A program made the position numbers and the translations under genes. A model generated the notes under the pieces. That model had not been told where the DNA came from, ran no database searches, and saw only the letters and a program-made list of their open reading frames with translations. From NCBI RefSeq assembly GCF_023898315.1, contig NC_064623.1, forward strand, positions 17,683,140 through 17,747,139: a stretch of 64,000 nucleotides of DNA. Reading direction: 5' to 3'. The DNA comes from Schistocerca nitens. Taxonomy: Eukaryota; Arthropoda; Insecta; Orthoptera; Acrididae. Shown piece by piece: positions 20,615 to 31,728 of the stretch (positions are counted from its first letter, which is position 1; every line of letters begins with the position of its first letter).

Positions 20615-21630
20615 TCAGTACCAAGAACAACCGACTCTGGCCGTAATAACGGCCTTGATACGTCTGGGCATTGAGTCAAACAGAGCTTGGATGACGTGTA
20701 CAGGTACAGCTGCCCACGCAGCTTCAACACGATACCACAGTTCATCAAGAGTAGTGACTGGCGTATTGTGACGAGCCAGTTACTCGGCCACCATCGACCA
20801 GACGTTTTCAATTGGTGAGAGATCTGGAGAATGTGCTGGCCAGGGCAGCAGTCGAACATTTTCTGTATCCAGAATGGCCCGTACAGGGCCTGCAACATGC
20901 GGTCATGCATTATCCTGCTGAAATGTGTTTCGCAGGGATCGACTGAAGGGTAGAGCCGCGGGTGGTAACACATCTGAAATGTAACGTGCACTGTTCAAAG
21001 TGCCGTCAGTGTGAACAAGAAGTGACCGAGACGTGTAACCAATAGCACCCCATACCATCACGCCGCTGACGAATACACGCTTCCAATGTGCGTTCACCTC
21101 GATGTCGCCAAACACGGATGCGACCATGATGATGCTGTAAACAGAAACATCCGAAAAAATGACATTTTGCCATTCCATTCGTGCACCCAGGTTCGTCGAT
21201 GAGTACACCATCGTAGGCGCTCCTGTCTGTGATGCAGCGTCAAGGGTAACCGCAGCCACGGTCTCCGAGCTAATAGTCCAAACTGCTGCAAACGTCGTCG
21301 AACTGTTCGTGCAGATGGCTATTGTCTTGCAAAGGTCCCCATCTGTTGACTCAGGGATCGAGACGTGGCTGCACGATCCGACACAGCCATGCGAATAAGA
21401 TGCCTGTCATCTCGACTGCTAGTGATACGAGGCCGTTGGGATCCAGCACGGCGTTCCGTATTACCCTCCTGAACCCACCGATTCCATATTCTGCTAACAG
21501 TCATTGGATCTCGACCACCGCGAGCAGCAATGTCGCGATACGATAAACCGCAATCGCGATAGGCTACAATCCGACCTTTATCAAAGTCTGAAACGTGATG
21601 GTACGCATTTCTCCTCCTTACACGAGGCAT
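20615..21630 (-). pseudogene. Tc1-B2 transposase, broken
   Basis: It starts MPRVRRRNAYHHVSDFDKGRIVAYRD at 21630. The helix-turn-helix part is open to about 21319, then frame changes follow. The first catalytic motif reads FSDVSVYS instead of FSDESRF, and the region around the second Asp (FQQDNA) ends one frame. SPDLSPIE lies in yet another frame. Inactive. Confidence 0.88.
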
Positions 21631-21869
21631 GACGACAACGTTTCACCAGGCAACGCCGGTCAAGTGCTGTTTGTGTATGAGAAATCGGTTGGAAACTTTC
21701 CTCATGTCAGCACGTTGTAGGTGTCGCCACTGGCGGCAACCTTGTGTGAATGCTCTGAAAAGCTAATCATTTGCATTTCACAGCATCTTCTTCCTGTCGA
21801 TTAAATTTCGCGTCTGTAGCACGTCTTCGTCGTGGTGTAGCAATTTTAATGCCCAGTAGTGTAGAACTG

Positions 21870-22975
21870 GTTGTTGGGTACTTCACCTGCCGCATAAGAA
21901 ATGTCGCGGAACACAGCACTCAGTAAACTGGTACTAAGAAGAGCAAATGTCAGGTGTGGCCTTTCTACGTCATATCTCCAGAGTGACGGACAGAGTCTGC
22001 GCTATGCAGCACAAACACGGCGTAAGGACTATTTACAAGCCGACCGGCACGATCAGAGAATCTTTTAGATTGTCAAAGATAATGCTACCAAAACGCCAGG
22101 AAAATCGTGAAACAAACGCAAGTCAAAGATCCCAACATGGATACCAACAGGCAGTACATGAACACGTGGCCATATATGCCTAAATTATTTGGTATTTCTG
22201 CTCGTTGCTTTGGAGGGGGTTATAACTTCCCATCCCTTACATTCGGTCTACCTACCTCGGCAAGCTGCTTGATGTCAGTCCACATCACTTCGCGTTGTTT
22301 GTTACTCGTTTAACCGATAACGAGCAGCGGTGACGAAACGCTGACTATTTACCAACCAAGCAAAGGTCGCATAACTCAAGCTCTGAAGCAGCATCTGTAA
22401 GTTCGTAAAATTTCTGGCGTTCATTAACGTAAAGAGCTTTTTGCAAATTTTTCAATGTTCAACTAATTAAATTTTATGGCCCCCAAAACATGGCTGTCAG
22501 TTCCGTATTTGCTGTCCAACCATAGCACCTAGAAGGAAAAGTGCTGTTGCTTCTGTTTTCGTGATCTCTTCTATAACAGTAGTTGCTGCGCCTGCCGACA
22601 GACTGCACAGCGGTCGCTTGTGACTGCCTGAAGTAGATTTCTGAATGTGCGACTCGTAAGACGCATTTAGAATTGTTGTCGTGTTTAGTTGTGTTTCGTT
22701 ATGTTGAAGAATTTTTTATGAAAAGTGATTGTGGAGTAATATGTTTGTAGACTGTTTTCGCAAAACTAATGCCGAGAATTTTAGTGGCAGTGAAAAGAGG
22801 GAACTATTCACGAGAGATACGGATACGTAATGTATCAGATGCGCTCAACTCTACCGAATAACTCACTCTACAAAGATTCCCCTTCATACAAAATATGAAT
22901 TGACTTTTACGAGTTCATTTGCTCAGCAAACAACACTTTTTCTCAAACAGAACAATGGAATGTTCGTCATGCTAA
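21870..22975. other. Unassigned 1.1 kb
   Basis: No supported gene. It precedes the possible P-element relic and may be part of the same old element. Confidence 0.25.
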
Positions 22976-23025
22976 AGAGTTTCTCAGTATTCATGGTCCA
23001 AAGGTTTTAAGTAAGTCATAACGGT

Positions 23026-23400
23026 AAAATTCAATCAAGACCCTGTGGAACGTCATTTTGGAATTTTGAGGTGTGACAACCATCCATCAGCTGTAGATTT
23101 TCTGCAGTTACATATGTTACGGTGCGTGTAAGACCCCGCTAAGACGGCTGTATCTGCATGCGTTAACTCTGATCCGAATTCAGATGCGTTCATGCGCTGA
23201 AGAAATGGAGGTATGAAACAAACGCATTAACTTGAGGACAAAATTAAGGACAAAATGCTTATAGAGGACTGGGAGAATGATCTTCCTATTCTGTATAAAG
23301 GCAACATTCCAAAACACTGTCTAGTTTGTCACACAGCAGGTTACACTTTCAAAAAGCTTATTAAACAGCTGTGTGGAGTGCTCTCAAACCCTTGTGAATG
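23026..23400 (+). pseudogene. Possible P-element/THAP-type transposase relic
   Basis: Two short translated blocks in different frames look like the C-terminal half of P-element-type transposases: NQDPVERHFGILRCDN at 23026-23130 (compare the QD..E..FG..R pattern), and DLPILYKGNIPKHCLVCHTAGYTFKK at 23252-23400, a Cys-and-AGY pattern. No THAP domain or inverted ends were found. I judge this from motif style alone and it could be chance. Confidence 0.3.
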
Positions 23401-23895
23401 AAATGTTGCAACCTTCAACGCCATAAAGGACTTCGGCTCTCCTTATGGCCTTTCTTATTTGACTTACCCGTCAGAAACCGTTTTTAACTTCCTTTTACAG
23501 GTCGAAGTAGTTCTTGAAAAGGAACAGCCTTCCATCTCAATTATATGGATTGATGTATTTTATGAGTGTTTAGACAGCACTGGCGAAATTGTTGTTGGGA
23601 CATGTGATTTAGGCTGTTATTGGAAAATAAACTTGATCTTGCTGGTAAATTAATTTTTCATTTCATGAAGTGTCGCTTTTTCTTCCGCACGAAAAAAGTC
23701 AGCATAGAGCTCTTGTCGGCGAAGACTGCGAAGTCATCATGCAAACTTTCGAAAGTTTCCGACAGCTGACAGGTACAAATTATGGGGGTGAGTTTATATT
23801 ATTTTGTATCTCCTACGTTTTAGTCTGTAGTATTGATTTGTATGTGCCTCAATAGATGATTTTTTGCATGTTTTGTATTTCGATTTTCGTCATTA
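23401..23895. other. Unassigned 0.5 kb
   Basis: No gene or repeat recognised. Confidence 0.25.
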
Positions 23896-23897
23896 TA

Positions 23898-24547
23898 CGC
23901 TGAAGAAACTGGTAGACCTGCCTAATATCGTTAGGGCCCCAGCGAGCACGCAGAAGTGCCGCAACACGACGTGGCGTGGACTCGACCAATGTCTGAAGTA
24001 GTGCTGGAGGGAACTGACACCATGAATCCTACAGAGCTGCCCATAAATCCGTGAGAATACAAGGGGTTGGAGATGTCTTCTGAACAGCACGTTGCAGGGC
24101 ATCTCAGATGTGCTTAATAATGTTCGTGTTTGGAGAGTTTGGTGGCCAGCGGAAGTGTTTAGACTCAGAAGAGTGTTCCAGGAGCCACTCTGTAGCGATT
24201 CTCGACGTGTGGGGTGTCGCATTGTCCTGCTGGAATTGCCCAAGTCCATCGTAATGCACAATAATCATGAACGGATGCAGGTGATCAGACAGGATGCTTA
24301 CGTACGTGTCACCTGTCAGAGTCATATCTAGACGTATCAGGGGTCCCATACAACTCCAACTGCACACGCCCCACACCATTACACACCCTCCACCAGCTTG
24401 AACAGTCCCATGCTGACGTGCAGGGTCTATGATTTTATGAGGTTGTGTCCATACCCGAACACGTCCATCCGCTCGATACAATATGAAACGAGACTCGTCC
24501 GACCAGGCAACATGTTTCCAGTCATCAACAGTCCAATGTCGGTGGTG
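23898..24547 (-). mobile_element. Tc1-C3, 5'-truncated
   Basis: The 3' end on the minus strand reads CCAGTTTCTTCAGCG with TA at 23896-23897. It covers only the catalytic half and stops at about 24547. Confidence 0.8.
23930..24481 (-). pseudogene. Tc1-C3 transposase, catalytic half, Glu lost
   Basis: The frame from 24481 contains GGCVMVWGVCSW, the second Asp in QFQQDNATPHTS and NSPNTNIIKHI. Tc1-C2 has DMNIIEHIW here, so the catalytic Glu has become Lys. The distance between the second Asp and that position is 36 residues, as in DD36E elements. The C-terminal part continues in a second frame. The first Asp and all DNA-binding sequence are missing. Confidence 0.8.
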
Positions 24548-24549
24548 AC

Positions 24550-25122
24550 GCGCTGAAGTTTCACAATTGCCTTACAGGAGTCAACGTTTTATATTTCAGT
24601 GCAGGTGTCATAGTTAACTCATCTTGTCTTAATCTTGTCAAATACACCGTCTGAAAATTGTGTAAGATCCAACTAGTACATCTATTGAAACGTCATTCGC
24701 CCAGCGCTAAGCGACTGTAGAGCCGTCTACCGGTAGGCCAGTGGAAACTTGTCGAGTGCCCACACTAGTCTTCTAGACGCTATGGTCCACCTAATGTAGA
24801 TACAAGTTACTCACTGCTGTTACTTACAATTTCTCCACAATAAAGCAACCAGAAGTGTATCAGTCTTACCTGAATGATTTTAACGTTCTATACAATCATA
24901 CTAACTATTCGCGAGTTACTACACCGAGTCGTTCAGTGGGATTGTTACAAAAAAGCGCTCGCCACATGTCTCGTGATGTTAACGAAACACGCCATGAGGA
25001 TTTTTGAAGTACAACAAGAAAGTTCACACGTAAATAACTTCACTTAAAATGTCCAAATCTTTCACCAAATCGCTCAAAACTGGAGTCACTTTATACTTAC
25101 GAAACGAGAACAGAGAAACTGC
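24550..25122. other. Unassigned gap
   Basis: No gene or repeat recognised. Confidence 0.25.
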
Positions 25123-25134
25123 AAGATTTGCTTT

Positions 25135-25336
25135 AAAAATGGTTCAAATGGCTCTGAGCACTATGGGACTTAACTTCTAAGGTCATCAGTCCCTTAGAAC
25201 TTAGAGCTACTTAAACCTAACTAACCTAAGGACATCACACACATCCATGCCAGAGACAGGATTCGAACTTGCGACCGTAGCGGTCGCGCGGATCCAGACT
25301 GTAGCGCCTAGAACCGCTCGGCCACCACGTCCGGCC
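25135..25336 (-). mobile_element. SINE-A copy with 12-bp target duplication
   Basis: Full-length: head near GCCGGACGTGGTGGCCGAG, body and ATTTGAACCATTTTT tail, minus strand. Flanked by AAGATTTGCTTT at 25123-25134 and 25337-25348. Confidence 0.95.
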
Positions 25337-25348
25337 AAGATTTGCTTT

Positions 25349-26431
25349 GTCTTAGAACGAATTTGCGTAGCGCAGTTTAACGTTGATATATACAATGAGA
25401 CGGTTGACGAGCGACTCCCAGAGACACAGAAGTGTAGTAAAAATCACTAAACAAAGCGCTGGAGGTGATTAATTCCTATTGGCTGATGATTTAGGAAGCC
25501 AGTTAGAATTGCTCCAGCTCTCCAATACTCGCAGTAATTTCTAAGTCATCCAGCAGAATCACAGAAGGGCATTTGTAAAAGAAATTCTGTATTTACGAAA
25601 CCGTATTTAATTTAAATGAAAAACGGTTTATCCCCAGAAATAAAATAGTAATTGATATAGAGCACCTAACTTTTGTTCTGGCTGCTCTTATACAAAAGCA
25701 TGCACACGAGGGCATGCCTCACATGATTCACGATTGTACACGAGCTTTTCCACGCTTTCATTTTACATAGTTTTAATAAAATAAAATGTCCACACTTTAC
25801 GTACGTCTTTCATAGACTTCCGCACTCTTTCTACAGCCTTCGCACAGCAAAACATAATTAAATAATGATTTTTGAAGGTGATTATTATTATGACGTCAGC
25901 AGCTGTTGAAGTGAAAACAAAGAAAAATCTAGAAAGGCAACTTGTATGTACTGATCCTGTTAGTTATGTTTTCAACTGACGCTATGGGAGAATACTTGAG
26001 AGTGTCTAGCCCAGTTTCTTTACACCCGCAAAGTTATTACGGAATTTAGGTAAAAACTTATATCTCGAATGTATTGGAGATACTGAACTGAGATTTTTAC
26101 AGTGTACCTGTGATATTAATACAAATCTGTATATAGAATATGAAAAGGATCGACCAAAAATAAATAGCACTTTTTTATATTCATAGGGAGCGTGCGTAAC
26201 AGATGCGTACGCATGCGTACAGCAAGTATCTTTCTCCAGTGGCCAGCGACAACTGTGCTAAGTTGACAGATGTCGGGATCGCTTACTTCAGTTGCAGGGT
26301 AGAAAGACTCGGAATAATTTGCCACGTTACAGGGGTCCCACCAGGGCCGTTCCTAGGGGTTCTGCTGCCATAGGCTATAACTCGAAACTGACCTCCCCTC
26401 TTTTACCACCATCGGTCTCCCCGATATCACC
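25349..26431. other. Unassigned 1.1 kb
   Basis: AT-rich; no gene or repeat recognised. Confidence 0.25.
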
Positions 26432-26520
26432 CTCCTCCTCCACCTCCTCCTCCTCCTCCACCTCCTCCTCCTCCTCCACCACCACCACCACCACCACCAC
26501 CACCACCACCACCACCACAA
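26432..26520. repeat. CTC/CAC trinucleotide microsatellite
   Basis: TCC/CTC units followed by CAC units. The Ser/Thr-rich open frame across it is an artefact. Confidence 0.95.
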
Positions 26521-27002
26521 CCATCAACGTCAAACTGCAAAACAATGCCAATTCCTATTACACTTTTAATCATTAAACTAAGGTAACCGGATTTCTTAAT
26601 TTTCTGAGAACAGTCCTCAGGTTTGATGCCTTGTCCTCAATTTCTTGGAAGTTGGTTTTGGACAACAAATGTTCTCAGTTTCTTATATTTTATGCTGAAT
26701 TTTTGAAATTTCCCAAAATAACTGAAATAGAACCAATGTGCTGAACATTCTAGAACACAACTGAATATACCAGTAGAACCAAATCTGACACGAATAACTT
26801 ATTCAATTGAAAAAAAAAAAGAAAAAAGGAAAAAAAATTGAATGTGGGAAATTATTTTCTGGTGAGACTGAATTTTTCCTTTAGTTTATAAATTATAAAT
26901 TAGGCTATATTGATGCGAGACATGCGTACACATCAAACAAGGTCATCTGGATAATTCTGGCGTTATTTCGTTACTGTTCTAATTCAAATATTTTTGGAGC
27001 GA
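26521..27002. other. Unassigned gap
   Basis: A-rich run at 26811-26838; nothing else recognised. Confidence 0.25.
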
Positions 27003-27200
27003 GGCCGGCCGCTGTTGACGAGCTGTTCTGGGCGCTTCAGTCCGGAACCACGCGGCTGCTACGGTCGCAGGTTCGACTCCTGCCTCGGGCATGGATGTGT
27101 GTGATGTCTTTAGGTTAGTCGGGTCTACGTAGTTCTAGGTCTAGGGGACTGATGACCTCAGATGTTAAGTCCCATAGTGCACAGAGCCATTTGAACCATT
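27003..27200 (+). mobile_element. SINE-A copy, diverged
   Basis: GGCCGGCC start, box B GCAGGTTCGACTCCTGCC, body and ATTTGAACCATT end. No clear target duplication. Confidence 0.9.
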
Positions 27201-27676
27201 CAGGAATAAATCTCATCTTTTTCAGCATTCACTTTCATCAAAGTGAGTGAAGACTTGTTAATTATCTGTTCCGTATGCTTTTGAAAACATTTCTGTGATT
27301 TAATTTTTTTTCGTTTTTCCCATTTTTCTTCTCATTTGCTCAATTTCTTCGCTGTTTGATGTCAAACTAATTTTGACCGCCCTTCCCTGCCCCTACAATT
27401 TTGTATCCCTAGGTGGCCCCCTTATCTTGCCTAATGGTAGAAACAGTCCTGGATCCCACGACTGTAATGGCTTCAAGAGGGTCATAGTCAGTGATACGGA
27501 GCATCTCAACGGCACCGTTCGACTAGCGCCCGAGAGGACGGGGCCGTGCAGGGTCTTACACGCACCGCGTACTTCAACTCAGGAAGTGGGCTTGTTGATA
27601 GCAAAGCAAGTACGAACAACGCGTAGTTCTCTGCGAAGTGTCAGCTGTAGGCGGAACACAAGTGAACAACCCAAAC
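27201..27676. other. Unassigned gap
   Basis: No gene or repeat recognised. A 120-codon open frame here shows no family features. Confidence 0.25.
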
Positions 27677-27873
27677 AAGGTTCAAATGGCACTGAGCACT
27701 ATGGAACTTACCTTCAGAGGTCATCAGTCCCCTAGAACTTAGAACTACGTAAACCTAACTAACCTAAGGACATCACACATATCCATGCCCGAGGCAGGAT
27801 TCGAACCTGCGACCGTAGCAGTTGCGCAGTACCTGACTGAGGCGCCTAGAACCGCTCGTCCACCCCGGCCGGC
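27677..27873 (-). mobile_element. SINE-A copy
   Basis: Minus-strand copy with box B GCAGGTTCGAATCCTGCC, shared body and GGCCGG start at 27873. Confidence 0.92.
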
Positions 27874-28049
27874 TGAAGGACCCAGGTACAAACAAACGAA
27901 CATAGTCTATTAGAATAGAGCAGAACACAATTAAACTTGATAATGACAAATGTTGGGACTAATGAAACAAACTAAGCTCGTTCGATTAAACACAAACAGT
28001 CTTTCAGTCCTCGGAAAGCGAAAAAAATTTTACAGTTGTGAAGTATCTT

Positions 28050-28508
28050 GTTGTTGTTGTTGTTGTTGTGGTCTTCAGTCCTGAGACTGGTTTGTTGCAG
28101 CTCTCCATGTTACCCTATCCTGTGCAAGCTTCTTCATCTCCCAGTACTCACTGCAACGTACATCCTTCTGAATCTGCTTAGTGTATTCATCTCTTGTCTC
28201 CCTCTACGATTTTTGCCCTCCACGCTGCCTTCAAATTCTAAATTTGTGATCTCTTGATGCCTCAGAACATGTCCTACCAACCGATCCCTTCTTCTGGTCA
28301 AGTTGTGCCACAAACTCCTCTTCTCCCCAATTCTATTCAATACCTCCTCATTAGTTATGTGATCTACACATCTAATCTTCAGCATTCTTCTGTAGCAACA
28401 CATTTCGAAAGCTTCTATTCTCTTCTTGTCCAAACTATCTATCGTCCATGTTTCACTTCCATACATGGCTACAGTCCTTACAGATAATTTCAGAAACGAC
28501 TTCCTTCT
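28050..28508 (-). mobile_element. RTE-B, 3' fragment
   Basis: It starts with a CAA-type tail (GTTGTTGTTGTTG on the plus strand) and CAGTCTCAGGACTGAAGACC, then C-terminal coding sequence (MYGSETWTIDSLDKKRIEAF). It ends at about 28508. Confidence 0.88.
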
Positions 28509-28547
28509 TAGTAAAGAAAAACCTAAATTATGTCTTCAGCGTAGAAC

Positions 28548-29608
28548 ACACAGTGACCAGCCAGAACCTCATGACCACCTGCTCAATAGCGGGTAGTTCC
28601 ACCTGTGGTTGAGATAAAAGCGGCGACGCTTCGTGGCATGGAAGCAATGAGGCCTTGGTAGGTCGTTGGAGGGAGTTGGCAGAACGTCTGCACGCACAGG
28701 TCACCTAGTTCTCGTAAATTCCGGGGAGGGTGACGACAACCTCTGACGCCACATTCAGTCGCATTACAGATGTGTTCGACCAAATTCAGGTCTGGCGAGT
28801 TGCGGGACCAGCACACCAACTGGAACTGGCCACTGTGTTCCTCGAACCACTCCATCACACTCCTGGCCTTGTGACATGGCGCATTATCTTGTTGAAAAAT
28901 GGCACTGCAGTCGGGAAACCTGATCGTCATGAAAGGGTGTACGTGGTGCGCAACCAGTGTGCGGTACTCCTTAGCCGTCACGGTGCCCTGCACGAGCTGC
29001 ACTGGACTCGTGGATGCCCACCTGAATGTTCCCCAGAGCTTAGTGGAGCCTCCGCCGGCTTGTCTATGCCCCGCAGTACAGGTGTCAAGGAGCTGTCTCC
29101 CTGGAAGACGACAGATTCACGCCCTCCCATCGGCATGATGAAGAAGGTATCGGGACTGATTAGACTGTGTAACGCTCGGGCACTGCGCCAACGTGCAGTG
29201 GCGATGGTCACGTGGCCATTTCAGTCGTAGTTGCCGATGTCGCGGTGTCAACACTGGGACATGCATGGGTCATCGCCTGCAGAGGCCCATCCTTGGGAGT
29301 GTTGGGTGCACTGTGTGTTGAGACACGCTTGTACTCTGCCCAGCATTGAAGCCTGATGTCAGTCCCGCCATACTTCGTCGCTTGGCCCGTCTTACCCGTC
29401 TGCCCAGACTACGACGTCCGACTCCTGTGATGAGGGTGGCCATCCAAACCTACGACGTCTGGACGTGGTTCCACCTTGGTTTAGCCACGTGTTGAAGACA
29501 CTAACCACAGAAATCTTCGAACACCCGATAAGAGGTGCAGTCTCCGAAATGCTCGTGTAGAGCCTCCGGGCCATCGCAGTTTGCCTCAGCCAAAGATAGA
29601 CCCCATTC
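28548..29608 (-). mobile_element. Tc1/mariner element Tc1-D, left end present
   Basis: Minus-strand Tc1-like copy. Its 3' end lies near 28548 (CACAGTGACCAGCC) and its 5' end abuts the DD41D element at 29613. Confidence 0.78.
28583..29574 (-). pseudogene. Tc1-D transposase, frameshifted
   Basis: N-terminal helix-turn-helix block at 29392-29574 (MARRLYTSISETAPLIGCSK; SVFNTWLNQGGTTSRRR). The middle is frameshifted and has lost the first catalytic block. The C-terminal frame 28583-29002 holds the second Asp in IFQQDNAPCHKARS and the Glu in NSPDLNLVEHI, 36 residues apart (DD36E-like), and ends at SVAAFISTTGGTTRY. Inactive. Confidence 0.83.
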
Positions 29609-29612
29609 TATA

Positions 29613-31063
29613 CAGGGTGTTACAAAAAGGTACGGCCAAACTTTCAGGAAACATTCCTCACACACAAAGAAAGAAAATATGTTATGTGGACATGTGTCCG
29701 GAAACGCTTACTTTCCATGTTAGAGCTCATTTTATTACTTCAAATCACATTAATCATGGAATGGAAACAAACAGCAACAGAACGTACCAGCGTGACTTCA
29801 AACACTTTGTCACAGGAAATATTCAAAATGTCCTCCGTTAGTGAGGATACATGCATCCACCCTCCGTCGTATGGAATCCCTGATGTGCTGGTGCAACCCT
29901 GGAGAATGGCGTATTGTATCACAGCCGTGCACAATACGAGCACCAAGAGTCTCTACATTTGGTACCGGGGTTGCGTAGACAAGAGCTTTCAAATGCCCCC
30001 ATAAATGAAAGTCAAGAGGGTTGAGGTCAGGAGAGCGTGGAGGCCATGGAATTGGTCCGCCTCTACCAATCCATCGGTCACCGAATCTGTTGTTGAGAAG
30101 CGTACAAACACTTCGACTGAAATGTGCAGGAGCTCCATCGTGCATGAACCACATGTTGTGTTGTACTTGTAAAGGCACATGTTCTAGCAGTACAGGTAGA
30201 GTATCCCGTATGAAATCATGATAACGTGCTCCATTGAGCGTAGGTGGAAGAACGTGGGGCCCAATCAAGACATCACCAACAATGCCTGCCCAAACGTTCA
30301 CAGAAAATATGTGTTGATGACGTGATTGCACAATTGCGTGCGGATTCTCGTCAGCCCACACATGTTGATTGTGAAAATTTACAATTTGATCACGTTGGAA
30401 TGAAGCCTCATCTGTAAAGAGAATATTTGCACTGGAATGAGGATTGACACATTCTTGGATGAACCATTCGCAGAAGTGTACCCGTGGAGGCCAATCAGCT
30501 GCTGATAGTGCCTGCACACGCTGTACATGGTACGGAAACAACTGGTTCTCCCGTAGCACTCTCCAAACCAGTCGCGAGTCATAGGCTGGAATGTTCCGTG
30601 CTCCCTAAGACGCCGATCAATTGCTTCGAACGTCTTCCTGTCGGGACACCTTCGTTCTGGAAATTTGTCTCGATACAAACGTACCGCGCCACGGCTATTG
30701 CCCCGAGCTAATCCATTCATCAAATGGGCATCTGCCAACTCCGCATTTGTAAACATTGCACTGACTGCAAAACCACGTTCATGGAGAACACTAAACTGTT
30801 GATGCTACGTACTGATGTGCTTGATGCTAGTACTATAGAGCAATGAGTCGCATGTCAGCACAAGCACCAAGTCATCATTAGCTTCCTTCAATTGGGCCAA
30901 CAGGCGGTGAATCGACGAAGTACAGTACATACTGACGAAACTCAAGTGAGCTCTAACATGGAAATTAAGCGTTTCCGGACACATGTCGACATAACATCTT
31001 TTCTTTATTTGTGTGTGAGGAATGTTTCCTAAAAGTTTGGCCGTACCTTTTTGTAACACCCAA
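29613..31063 (-). mobile_element. Second DD41D element, about 115-bp inverted ends
   Basis: It begins CAGGGTGTTACAAAAAGGTA after TA at 29611-29612, and the complementary end (TACCTTTTTGTAACACC) lies at 31044-31060, before TA at 31064-31065. The inverted match runs through GTCCGGAAACGCTTA and its complement at about 30969-30990. Different family from the copy at 16035. Confidence 0.88.
29810..30756 (-). pseudogene. DD41D transposase with N-terminal deletion and frameshift
   Basis: The C-terminal frame (29810-30559) is almost complete: first Asp in NILFTDEASFQRDQ, VNVWAGIVGDVLIGPHVLPP, second Asp in FMHDGAPAHFS and third in RSPDLNPLDFHLWG, with 41 residues between the last two. It ends HFEYFL. 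The N-terminal frame (30379-30756) begins MFTNAELADAHLMNG and has the PDRKTFEAIDRRLREHG block. About 35 residues of helix-turn-helix normally found between the two parts are missing, and the frames are offset near 30550. The catalytic residues look intact, so only the DNA-binding part is dead. Confidence 0.88.
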
Positions 31064-31075
31064 TACATATCTATC

Positions 31076-31217
31076 TCAACATCGATATTCAGCAAGCCAC
31101 CATATGGTGCATGGTGTAAGGTACCCTGAATAACTACTTGTGACTTGTTTTCCTGTTCCAATCGTAAATAGAGGGAAAATCAACTGCCTATGTGTCTCCG
31201 TATAAACACTAATTTTC
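31076..31217 (-). mobile_element. LINE J2, 3' end (left piece of a nested copy)
   Basis: It starts CATCGATATTCAGCAAGCCA and continues through CTTTACC-type J2 sequence. The copy resumes at 33582 beyond J1-a. Confidence 0.7.
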
Positions 31218-31728
31218 AGTATCTAGATCTAGATATACATCTACATGATTACTCTGCAATTCACATTTAAGTGCTTGGCAGAGGGTTCATCGAACCACAA
31301 TCATACTATCTCTCTACCATTGCACTCCCGAACAGCACGCGGGAAAAACGAACACCTAAACCTTTCTGTTCGAGCTCTGATTCCTCTTATTTTATTTTGA
31401 CGATCATTCCTACCTATGTAGGTTGGGCTCAACAAAATTTTTCGCATTCGGAAGAGAAAGTTGGTGACTGAAATTTCGTAAATACACTCCTGGAAATGGA
31501 AAAAAGAACACATTGACACCGGTGTGTCAGACCCACCATACTTGCTCCGGACACTGCGAGAGGGCTGTACAAGCAATGATCACACGCACGGCACAGCGGA
31601 CACTCCAGGAACCGCGGTGTTGGCCGTCGAATGGCGCTAGCTGCACAGCATTTGTGCACCGCCGCCGTCAGTGTCAGCCAGTTTGCCGTGGCATACGGAG
31701 CTCCATCGCAGTCTTTAACACTGGTAGC

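Larger units (their letters stand above)
19898..21861 (-). mobile_element. Tc1-B2, interrupted by a 577-bp insertion
   Basis: Ends CACTACTGGCCATTAAAATT and its complement, TA at 19896-19897 and 21862-21863. Without the insertion and its AATT duplication it is about 1383 bp, close to Tc1-B1. Confidence 0.93.

Noticed and set aside
26292-26576. Ser/Thr-rich open frame
   Set aside because: It is the translation of a trinucleotide microsatellite.
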